In this document: piece after piece, positions 1-6,558 of the stretch | Layout: each line of letters starts with the position of its first letter | Numbering within the stretch: the first letter of the stretch is position 1 | Source: Candidatus Celaenobacter antarcticus | GTDB taxonomy: Bacteria; Cloacimonadota; Cloacimonadia; JGIOTU-2 | DNA: 44,503 nucleotides | NCBI GenBank assembly: GCA_030765865.1 | Contig: JAVCDK010000156.1 | Span: 1 to 44,503 of the forward strand | Reading direction: 5' to 3' | Notes under the pieces: model-generated | What the model saw: the letters and a program-made list of their open reading frames with translations, nothing else | Told to the model about the DNA's origin: nothing | Database searches by the model: none | Made by a program: the position numbers and the translations under genes

Positions 1-33
1 AATCCGGAACTCAAAACTGATAATTTTTCTCGT

Positions 34-120
34 GCAGAAGTGGCGGAACTGGCAGACGCGCAAGACTAAGGATCTTGTGTCCGCAAGGATGTAGGGGTTC
101 GAGTCCCCTCTTCTGCACCA
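34..120 (+). tRNA. tRNA-Leu (anticodon AAG), CCA encoded
   Basis: Folds as a class II tRNA with a long variable arm. The 7-bp acceptor stem pairs GCAGAAG (34-40) with CTTCTGC (110-116), the discriminator is A117, and CCA is encoded at 118-120. The anticodon stem CAAGA/TCTTG (61-65/73-77) carries the loop CTAAGGA, so the anticodon is AAG at 68-70, reading CTT and, if A34 becomes inosine, CTC and CTA. The T arm is AGGGG-TTCGAGT-CCCCT. A34 in a bacterial leucine tRNA is uncommon, since GAG is usual. Confidence 0.95.
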
Positions 121-142
121 ATCATATTTTATACAATCTTCT

Positions 143-216
143 GCGCCCGTAGCTCAACTGGATAGAGCACCTGACTACGGATCAGACGGTTCCCTGTTCG
201 AATCGGGGCGGGCGCG
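143..216 (+). tRNA. tRNA-Arg (anticodon ACG), no encoded CCA
   Basis: Cloverleaf with acceptor GCGCCCG (143-149) pairing CGGGCGC (209-215), discriminator G216, T arm CCCTG-TTCGAAT-CGGGG and anticodon loop CTACGGA (175-181) giving ACG. A34 is normal in bacterial tRNA-Arg, where TadA converts it to inosine. The bases after G216 are CTT, so CCA must be added after transcription, unlike the neighbouring tRNA-Leu, which lies 22 bases upstream and is probably co-transcribed. Confidence 0.95.
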
Positions 217-370
217 CTTTTCTTATATATCATTTTCACAATTATATTTCTCCTCTTAAATTTACTGTATTTTTCTTTAAAGATCGATTAAGTTAGATTT
301 TATATTGACATCATTTATTACCATCAAAAGTTTATTTTAAATTTAATAATAAGCTGTCGAAAGGAAACTT

Positions 371-1159
371 ATGTTAAGAAAAATTGTAAAGACCGGCTTA
401 GTTGTACTTATTTTGAGTGTGATCATCATAATACTTTCCGGATGTGATGTTTGTGATATTAATATAAAAACCGGAAAAGGAAAAGTTATCATAAACGGTG
501 TTTACCTGAAGCACAAACGAACGATCCATCTTGAGGAAAAATATGATCTATCCTCGATCAAGTTGAAGGTCGGAAGTGGTGATATAGATGTGTCGGGGCA
601 TAACCAAAATAATATATCACTTGATGTCGTCATCTATGAAAAGGAACCGGATGATGTAAGCGTGTATCTGAAAGATAATCTACTGAAAACAAAAAGCGTC
701 GGACATCATCCCGTGTATATAGATAGTATTGGCGGATATCTTCCTGAAAATATTTCCTTGCAGCTCTCAGCAGGCAGTGGAGATATTTATGTGATAAATT
801 TTAATTCTTCACCTAAAATTTCTGTAAGTACCGGGTCTGGAAATAATGAGATAACAAATTGTACAAATATAGGAAACATCATTGCAGATATGGGAAGCGG
901 AGATATTGTGTTGGATGGAATGGAAAATTTGAAACATTTAAGCACCGATTCCGGCAGCGGTGATGTGTATGTAAATAATTCGACAATAACTGATGCAGAT
1001 TTTGAAACAGGTTCCGGGGATATAAAAATTAGGAACACACAATTTGAATCCATTAATGCTGATACTGGTTCTGGTGATGTTATTCTGAAAAATTCCACAT
1101 ATCAGAATGGCACTTTTGATACAGGATCTGGTGACGTGATAGAATCCCGATCAACATAG
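371..1159 (+). CDS. DUF4097-type repeat lipoprotein
   Basis: Predicted lipoprotein of 262 residues with an N-terminal hydrophobic segment (about 8-22) and lipobox LSGC with Cys25, so probably anchored in a membrane facing the periplasm or outside. The body is built of GSGD/GSGN turns near residues 68, 135, 155, 175, 195, 214, 233 and 252. From 135 onward the spacing is 19-20 residues, as expected for a right-handed beta solenoid of the DUF4097 (putative adhesin) type. The last repeat lies right at the C-terminus (TGSGDVIESRST), so no separate terminal domain follows. The start is supported by GAAAGGAAAC just upstream. Function is unknown; a structural or cell-surface role is inferred from the fold only. 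Confidence 0.8.
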   Translation: MLRKIVKTGLVVLILSVIIIILSGCDVCDINIKTGKGKVIINGVYLKHKRTIHLEEKYDLSSIKLKVGSGDIDVSGHNQNNISLDVVIYEKEPDDVSVYLKDNLLKTKSVGHHPVYIDSIGGYLPENISLQLSAGSGDIYVINFNSSPKISVSTGSGNNEITNCTNIGNIIADMGSGDIVLDGMENLKHLSTDSGSGDVYVNNSTITDADFETGSGDIKIRNTQFESINADTGSGDVILKNSTYQNGTFDTGSGDVIESRST

Positions 1160-1284
1160 AACCCCCATTTGCACATATGGCTAATTACAATGATAAAACG
1201 AATTTGGTTATGAAATTCAGAACAAAATCTGAGGACGTACCAAGCGTAATGGATCTTAATTTATAACTGGCGAAACAGAAAAAA

Positions 1285-2064
1285 ATGAGTATTGCATTCG
1301 AAAAGAATTTATCTAACTGGAACGAATACCAGAATACTCCATGGGGACGTTTATTCTATACGATAGCTCATCAAAATCTTAGTACTAATATTCCGAACAA
1401 AAATTGCCAAATCCTCGATGTGGGATGTGGTAATGGAAGAACCGGAATTGCATATGCAAAGCAAGGGCACCATATTACAATGGTGGATGCTTCTGAACGA
1501 ATAATTTCTGAAGCAAGAAATAAAACCGTGAAAGCAGGCGTGGATGATAAAATTGATTATCTGTGCGCAGAATTTTCCGAACTGCAACATATACTTGGCA
1601 ACAAAACTTTTGATGTCATTTTGTTCCATAATATCATAGCATATTTAAATGATGGTCCTTCTGCAATCAAGCATATCTACAAATATCTCAAAAGCAATGG
1701 AATCCTATCTTTAATAAGCATGAACCGTTACTCAGAATCATATAGACAAATATTACAACAGTACAATCCCAAAGCGGCCCAAGAAATGTTAGATGCAAAA
1801 TACTATACATCAAAATTATTCGATACCCCGATAAGACTTTATTCTGCTCAAGAAATTATTAACCTTCTTCAGATGGAAAACTATTCGGTTCAAAATCATT
1901 ATGGTATCCGTTGTGTAAATGACTATATCTTTGAAAATAACATAAAAGAAAATCCGGATTTTTTTGCCGGACTCGAACAGCTTGAGCTTGCAATGAGAGA
2001 TCAATATCCATATTATCTTCTTGCACGCTTTTTCCACATTATAGCTAGGAAAGATCACAAGTAA
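1285..2064 (+). CDS. class I SAM-dependent methyltransferase
   Basis: 259 residues. Motif I is ILDVGCGNG at residues 43-51, with the acidic residue that ends strand beta-2 in MVDAS (Asp68), which binds the ribose of S-adenosylmethionine. VILFHNIIAYLND (near 112-124) fits motif IV. The N-terminal W..Y..TPWGRLFY segment occurs in a broad group of small-molecule or tRNA methyltransferases. CmoM-like activity on tRNA wobble uridine is possible, but the sequence alone does not decide the substrate. The ribosome-binding site is weak. It stands alone between a lipoprotein and a membrane-protein gene on the same strand, 125 bases after the former. Confidence 0.8.
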   Translation: MSIAFEKNLSNWNEYQNTPWGRLFYTIAHQNLSTNIPNKNCQILDVGCGNGRTGIAYAKQGHHITMVDASERIISEARNKTVKAGVDDKIDYLCAEFSELQHILGNKTFDVILFHNIIAYLNDGPSAIKHIYKYLKSNGILSLISMNRYSESYRQILQQYNPKAAQEMLDAKYYTSKLFDTPIRLYSAQEIINLLQMENYSVQNHYGIRCVNDYIFENNIKENPDFFAGLEQLELAMRDQYPYYLLARFFHIIARKDHK

Positions 2065-2163
2065 TTATGTTGTTTTCCTAAATCTGATAAACCAAATGAT
2101 CATTAAATTAACTTTGTCGAAATTAATAATTAATAGTACGTTGAGCACAGGAGAATTTTAACT

Positions 2164-2898
2164 ATGATCTGGCTTCAGGCAATAATCGTTGCTGTATTTG
2201 TTCTTATCCATCTTTTTGCTGAAAGATTTCATTTAGCAAAAGACGTACCCCGCAGTGCATGGCTTTCCTTTGCAGGCGGCATTGCAGTTGCCTATGTGTT
2301 CATACATATTTTTCCTGAATTAGAGCTTGCTCAAAGACATATCTCCTCGCAATGGGAATTTATTCCCTTCATTGAACACCATGCGTATCTTGTGGCATTG
2401 CTCGGATTGATAGTATTCTATGGATTGGAAAGAGGCGCAAAACTTTCACGATCAAAACAGAACTTCCCTATCCGACACACTAAAACCACAACCAGTACAG
2501 GTGTTTTCTGGCTGCATATGACTTCCTTCGCGATCTACAATGCACTCATCAGCTACCTACTGGTTCACAGAGAAGAACAGGATCTGTACGGATTGATCTT
2601 CTTTTCTATTGCTATGGGACTGCACTTCTTTGTGAACGATTATGCATTACGACAATTTCATAAAGACACATATCAAAAATATGGAAGATGGTTATTGAGC
2701 GCAGCGATCATCGTGGGATGGACCATAGGACTCTCCATGAAGATCAGCGAAGCTATGACCGGAGTTCTATTTGCATTCATCGCCGGCGGCGTGATCCTCA
2801 ATGTATTAAAAGAAGAGCTTCCCGAAGAAAAGCAGAGCAAATTCTGGCCATTTGCACTTGGCGCTGGAGTCTATACTGTACTGCTTTTACTTTTATAA
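2164..2898 (+). CDS. ZIP-like polytopic membrane protein
   Basis: 244 residues and about seven hydrophobic segments. Two segments resemble ZIP metal transporters: GGIAVAYVFIHIFPELE (about 38-54), with His and Glu as in the ZIP HxxPE metal site, and AGGVILNVLKEELPEE (about 207-222). Histidines also occur in FIEHHAY (69-75) and GLHFFVNDY (152-160). These would fit transport of a divalent metal across the inner membrane, but the resemblance is partial and no typical His-rich loop is present. AGGAGAATTTTAACT precedes the ATG. A 69-residue gene follows after 5 bases, so the two are probably co-transcribed. Confidence 0.6.
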   Translation: MIWLQAIIVAVFVLIHLFAERFHLAKDVPRSAWLSFAGGIAVAYVFIHIFPELELAQRHISSQWEFIPFIEHHAYLVALLGLIVFYGLERGAKLSRSKQNFPIRHTKTTTSTGVFWLHMTSFAIYNALISYLLVHREEQDLYGLIFFSIAMGLHFFVNDYALRQFHKDTYQKYGRWLLSAAIIVGWTIGLSMKISEAMTGVLFAFIAGGVILNVLKEELPEEKQSKFWPFALGAGVYTVLLLLL

Positions 2899-2903
2899 GA
2901 ACA

Positions 2904-3113
2904 ATGAAATTTATTGATTTTCGAGACGAAATAAAAAAAGAGCTGTGCAGAAATCCTGAAGGACTCACCTGGACTGAACTTCGAGAGAAGCTTGATCTCC
3001 CCTATGAACGACCGTGTCCAGCATGGGTTCAGAGACTTGAAAAAGAAAACGATCTCACGTGTCGCAAAGGTTCCGGACGTGCACTTGTATGGATGATCTC
3101 AAATAAAAATTGA
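2904..3113 (+). CDS. small winged-helix-like hypothetical protein
   Basis: 69 residues, starting MKFIDFRDEIKK and ending MISNKN. The start is taken at 2904, five bases after the ZIP-like gene. An open frame extends further upstream, but it only shadows that gene. The segment GLTWTELREKLDLPYERPCPAW looks like a helix-turn-helix (TWTELREKL being the likely helix), followed by a basic C-terminal half (LTCRKGSGRALVW) that could form a beta wing. This suggests a DNA-binding or regulatory partner of the membrane protein, but no family was recognised with certainty. Confidence 0.6.
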   Translation: MKFIDFRDEIKKELCRNPEGLTWTELREKLDLPYERPCPAWVQRLEKENDLTCRKGSGRALVWMISNKN

Positions 3114-3161
3114 TCAATGCTTTTTTTAGTATCATAAATAATAACAAAAAAGAAGGTCAAA

Positions 3162-3902
3162 ATGAAAAAAATATTATTAGTCATTATGATATGTGCCCTT
3201 TTATTGTCCCTGGGTTGCTCAAAGAAACCAATGATATTCAATTTTTTAGAATATCCGCCCTATTGCTGGCAAGATTCCGAAGGACAGGCAAAGGGAATTT
3301 ACATCGACATTATTGAAGAGGTAATTCATGATCGGATGGAAATACCTGTGGTATATCATGAATATTCATGGGATGTGGCTCAGCAATTAGTAAAAGACGG
3401 CATGGCGGATGCATTCATAACAGTCCCCACTCCTGAAAGAAGACTATACACCGACATCAGTAATGAACCACTCCTTTCTGATGTCTCTGTTATTTTTACT
3501 CAGAGAAATAATGAAAAGTTGAATGAAATAAAAAAGATCACATCTATTTCCGAACTAAAAAATTTCCAGTTGCTGGATTATACGGGCAGTGGATGGGCAA
3601 AGGAAAATCTGGCAGGTTTTAATATTGAATGGTTTCCCGGCATAAAGGAAGTTTTACTCGAGCTTGCATCCGGTAAAGGGGATATTTTTGTTCAAACCTC
3701 ATTACTCACAAAGTATAATATCAAAGCTTTGCATTTAGAGGATAAAATAATCGAAATACCGACTCCACTTGACCAGATACACTTTAACTTATGCATTGGT
3801 AAAAACTCTTCTTATGTACATATCCTTCCTGATTTCGATAAGATAATCAAGGAGATGAAAGAGGACGGAACATTGCAAAAGATCATTAATAAATATCAAT
3901 AA
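3162..3902 (+). CDS. ABC-type solute-binding lipoprotein (SBP_bac_3 family)
   Basis: 246 residues. The signal segment ends LLSLGC (Cys19), giving a lipid-anchored periplasmic protein. The rest matches extracellular solute-binding family 3: an opening FNFLEYPPYCWQDSEGQAKG ligand-binding strand, GIYIDIIEEVIHDR, a central GMADAFITVPTPERR, then LLDYTGSGWAKENL, and a final DFDKIIKEMKEDGTLQKIINKY helix, which is typical of this family. Members bind polar amino acids or act as sensor domains. No permease or ATPase gene is adjacent, so it is an orphan. A run of A and AAGGTC precede the ATG. Confidence 0.85.
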   Translation: MKKILLVIMICALLLSLGCSKKPMIFNFLEYPPYCWQDSEGQAKGIYIDIIEEVIHDRMEIPVVYHEYSWDVAQQLVKDGMADAFITVPTPERRLYTDISNEPLLSDVSVIFTQRNNEKLNEIKKITSISELKNFQLLDYTGSGWAKENLAGFNIEWFPGIKEVLLELASGKGDIFVQTSLLTKYNIKALHLEDKIIEIPTPLDQIHFNLCIGKNSSYVHILPDFDKIIKEMKEDGTLQKIINKYQ

Positions 3903-3922
3903 TTTGATTAATGAATTTACAC

Positions 3923-3950
3923 GAAGGCGAGAATGCGCATTCTCGCCTTC
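3923..3950. repeat. 28-base perfect palindrome
   Basis: The half-site GAAGGCGAGAATGC is followed directly by its exact reverse complement, giving 14 bp of dyad symmetry without a spacer. It lies 20 bases after the solute-binding lipoprotein gene. No T run follows, so it is not a standard intrinsic terminator, but as RNA it would form a very stable stem and could stop transcription or protect the 3' end. The inner part (ATTCTCGC) resembles the dispersed repeat at 4040-4063. Confidence 0.85.
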
Positions 3951-4039
3951 AGTTTGGATATATTTGGAGCAGCCAGGGACCACTCCCTGACTGTTGTGAG
4001 TGTGCCATGGAATATTATATGACACCTCAAAAAAATTGC

Positions 4040-4063
4040 CATTCTCGCGAAAGCGGGAATCTA
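4040..4063 (+). repeat. REP-like hairpin repeat, copy 1
   Basis: The stem ATTCTCGC/GCGGGAAT around GAAA is followed by CTA. A related copy at 25357-25380 matches 21 of 24 bases. It resembles the widely scattered CATTCCCGCGAAAGCGGGAATCTA-type intergenic repeat of many bacteria. It lies upstream of the surface-lipoprotein gene at 4153. Confidence 0.7.
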
Positions 4064-4086
4064 ATCGAGATTAAATCCCAAATAAT

Positions 4087-4112
4087 TTGACATCAAAACT
4101 ATAAATTATACT
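4087..4112 (+). promoter_or_regulatory. possible promoter for 4153 gene
   Basis: TTGACA at 4087-4092 and TATACT at 4107-4112 are both close to sigma70-type consensus, but only 14 bases separate them, shorter than the usual 16-18. They lie 40 bases before the start codon. Nothing else in this 250-base gap looks more like a promoter. Confidence 0.3.
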
Positions 4113-4152
4113 AACTAATCAAGTAAAAATTAAAAACCTCCGGAGGTTCCTT

Positions 4153-6540
4153 ATGAGCAAAAGGATTTTGATTCTTTTACTGATAATTACGTTAGTTGTA
4201 TTTACATTCTGCACAAAAAAATCAACTTCACCGGAAGAGCAACTCCTCCCACCAACTGATCTCACAATAAGTCTCGTTGAAAATAATAAAATTCAAATTA
4301 ACTGGGTTGATAATTCCACAAACGAAACCGCATATCTTATTGATAGAAAAATGGGAACTTTTAACTGGCTGGAAAATTTTGGAGAAGTTACAGCAAATAT
4401 TACATCCTTTACAGATAATATCCCCACAAGCTCTGATACGGTTTTCTCTTACAGAATTAGGGCATTTGATGATGAAAACTATTCCTCATACTCGGACACC
4501 ATTGCGTGGTTCTCGACAAATTCAGCGCCAGCGAACTTACAAATAGAACAAATCGCACAGGACAGCATAAAACTTACATGGCAGGATAACAGCATTGGTG
4601 AGCAGTATTTCCGTATCGACAGGAAAATCGACGAAAAGGGCTGGCAAACGAACTATGCCCATGTTCCCGCAGACACCACGTATTTCTTAGATTATACAAC
4701 AGCTCTGTATGACACATGCAATTATAAAATATTTGCAGTGAGCGGTATTAGCTATTCCGATTCCACAGAAAATGCTTTCATCCCCTTTCTCCCTGCACCT
4801 ACAACCTTACAACTGCAAGCCCTCAGCGCAACAGAAGTAAAACTGACCTGGCAGGACAACTGCGAAAATGAGGATGGCTATTTAGTTTACAAAAGGTTAG
4901 AAGAAACTGCTTGGAATATAACGCCAATACCCGCAAACACTGAAGAATGGACAGATGAAGATGTAATTCCCGGAATAATGAATTATTATAAAGTATGTGC
5001 TTACATAGGGTACGACCATTCTGGTTATGTCGAAGATAGTTTAAATACCTTACCTGTTCCAACAAATTTACAAATTGAACAACAGAATGTGCATACATTT
5101 AAATTAAACTGGCAGGATAATAGTAATTTTGAACAAGGATTTAAGATTGACAGAAAAATTGATGATGAAGATTGGGTAAATGAAATTGGAATTGTTGATT
5201 CTAATATTACTACTTGGACAGACTCTACTTTGGGAAGAAATTATAATGTAGTTTATTATAGAAGTTATGCGTATTATGAAGAATACAATTCTACAAAGAT
5301 TGAATCAAATAGTAATATTGTTTTTCCTGCTCCTTCTGATCTATCTTATACAATTCTTGATATAAATTCCATTAGTTTAACATGGACGGATAAAAGTGAA
5401 GGTGAAGAAGGATTTATACTTCAACGTAAAGTATTTGGTGACAATTGGGAAGAACTAATAGTGCTACCGAAGAACTCAACAGAATACACAGATAATACTT
5501 TGAACAATGAAGATATATTTCTATATCGTGTTTATGCTTATGCGGGTGAAAACCAGACAGCTTATTCAAATGCAGTAAGTTTTCCTTATCATATTTTAAT
5601 ACCTGAAATTTATCCTACTATTCAAATAGGAATTAATTATGCAAATGATGGAGATCTTGTTTTAGTGCAACCAGGTACTTATATTGAAAATATTAATTAC
5701 ACAGGAAAGGATATAATAGTTGGTTCATTTTTCTTAATTACACAGGACGCTTCCTATATTTCACAAACAATTATTGATGGAAATCAAAATGGTATTGTAG
5801 TAGAATTCTCTAGTGGTGAAGATTCTACAGCTTATCTTATTGGTTTTACTATTACTAATGGAGATGCAAATTTAGGGGGTGGAATATACTGTAATAATTC
5901 TAGTCCTTTGATTATCAATAATAATATTAATAATAATACTGCTGGTTGTGGTGGGGGGATTTATTGTGGTGATAATTCCCATCCTATTATAAAAAATAAT
6001 AAAATTTTCAGTAATAAAAGTTCTTATTATGGCGGAGGAATTTATTGTCTTGAAGAATCTAATCCATATATATTAAATACTTCAATATTCGAAAATTTAG
6101 CTACTTATTCTGGAGGTGGTATTGCCTGTCACTCTAACTCAAATCCTATCATAATCAATACAAATATCTGCAAGAATGCCAATATAAGTGGATCCAATGG
6201 AAGTGGAATCTGGTGTTGGGATAATTCGAACCCATTTATTTTAAATTCAATAATATCTGAAAATATTGGTTGTTATGGTATATATATTAATAGTAATAGC
6301 AGTGCTAATATCAATTATTCTTGTTTTTGGAATAATGAAGGTGGAAATTTTTATAATTGTAGCGGAGGTATTGGAACTATAGAATTAAACCCACTATTTA
6401 AAGATTCTGAAAATGGTAATTTTCATTTAAAAGCAGGTTCTCCCTGCATAGATGCTGGAAATCCAGACCCACAATACAATGACCCAGATGGCACAAGAAA
6501 CGATATGGGTGCGTATGGAGGACCTGGTGGGGATTGGTAA
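4153..6540 (+). CDS. surface lipoprotein: five fibronectin III-like repeats plus beta-helix
   Basis: 795 residues. The N-terminal hydrophobic segment ends FTFCTKKSTSPEE, read as a lipoprotein signal although the lipobox is atypical. Five fibronectin type III-like repeats begin near residues 33, 124, 214, 301 and 392, each with the pattern P-x-L...I.L.W.D.S..E..[YF].I.RK. From about 485 a right-handed beta-helix follows (PTIQIGINYANDGDLVLVQPGTY), with GGGIYC rungs and the usual end AGSPCIDAGNPD...DMGAYGG. There is no T9SS sorting tail, unlike the relative at 22878, so anchoring is probably by lipid. Base use changes inside the gene: repeats 1-3 are richer in G+C, and from about 5050 the DNA is strongly A+T rich. 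It probably binds surface glycans or other cells. Confidence 0.85.
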   Translation: MSKRILILLLIITLVVFTFCTKKSTSPEEQLLPPTDLTISLVENNKIQINWVDNSTNETAYLIDRKMGTFNWLENFGEVTANITSFTDNIPTSSDTVFSYRIRAFDDENYSSYSDTIAWFSTNSAPANLQIEQIAQDSIKLTWQDNSIGEQYFRIDRKIDEKGWQTNYAHVPADTTYFLDYTTALYDTCNYKIFAVSGISYSDSTENAFIPFLPAPTTLQLQALSATEVKLTWQDNCENEDGYLVYKRLEETAWNITPIPANTEEWTDEDVIPGIMNYYKVCAYIGYDHSGYVEDSLNTLPVPTNLQIEQQNVHTFKLNWQDNSNFEQGFKIDRKIDDEDWVNEIGIVDSNITTWTDSTLGRNYNVVYYRSYAYYEEYNSTKIESNSNIVFPAPSDLSYTILDINSISLTWTDKSEGEEGFILQRKVFGDNWEELIVLPKNSTEYTDNTLNNEDIFLYRVYAYAGENQTAYSNAVSFPYHILIPEIYPTIQIGINYANDGDLVLVQPGTYIENINYTGKDIIVGSFFLITQDASYISQTIIDGNQNGIVVEFSSGEDSTAYLIGFTITNGDANLGGGIYCNNSSPLIINNNINNNTAGCGGGIYCGDNSHPIIKNNKIFSNKSSYYGGGIYCLEESNPYILNTSIFENLATYSGGGIACHSNSNPIIINTNICKNANISGSNGSGIWCWDNSNPFILNSIISENIGCYGIYINSNSSANINYSCFWNNEGGNFYNCSGGIGTIELNPLFKDSENGNFHLKAGSPCIDAGNPDPQYNDPDGTRNDMGAYGGPGGDW

Positions 6541-6558
6541 TAAAAAAGGTGGTGAATA

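Noticed and set aside
220-370. Promoter for the DUF4097 gene at TTGACA (305-310)
   Set aside because: No suitable -10 sequence lies 16-18 bases downstream.
787-1098. Open frame of 103 codons on the minus strand
   Set aside because: It is a shadow of the GSGD repeats of the DUF4097 gene and has no independent signal.
1177-1266. Small open frame of 29 codons (MANYNDKTNLVM...) between the DUF4097 and methyltransferase genes
   Set aside because: No ribosome-binding site and no recognisable family; it may be a remnant, but support is too weak to call a gene.
2688-2903. Upstream extension of the small protein at 2904
   Set aside because: It overlaps the ZIP-like gene entirely and has Arg-rich nonsense composition; the start at 2904 is better.
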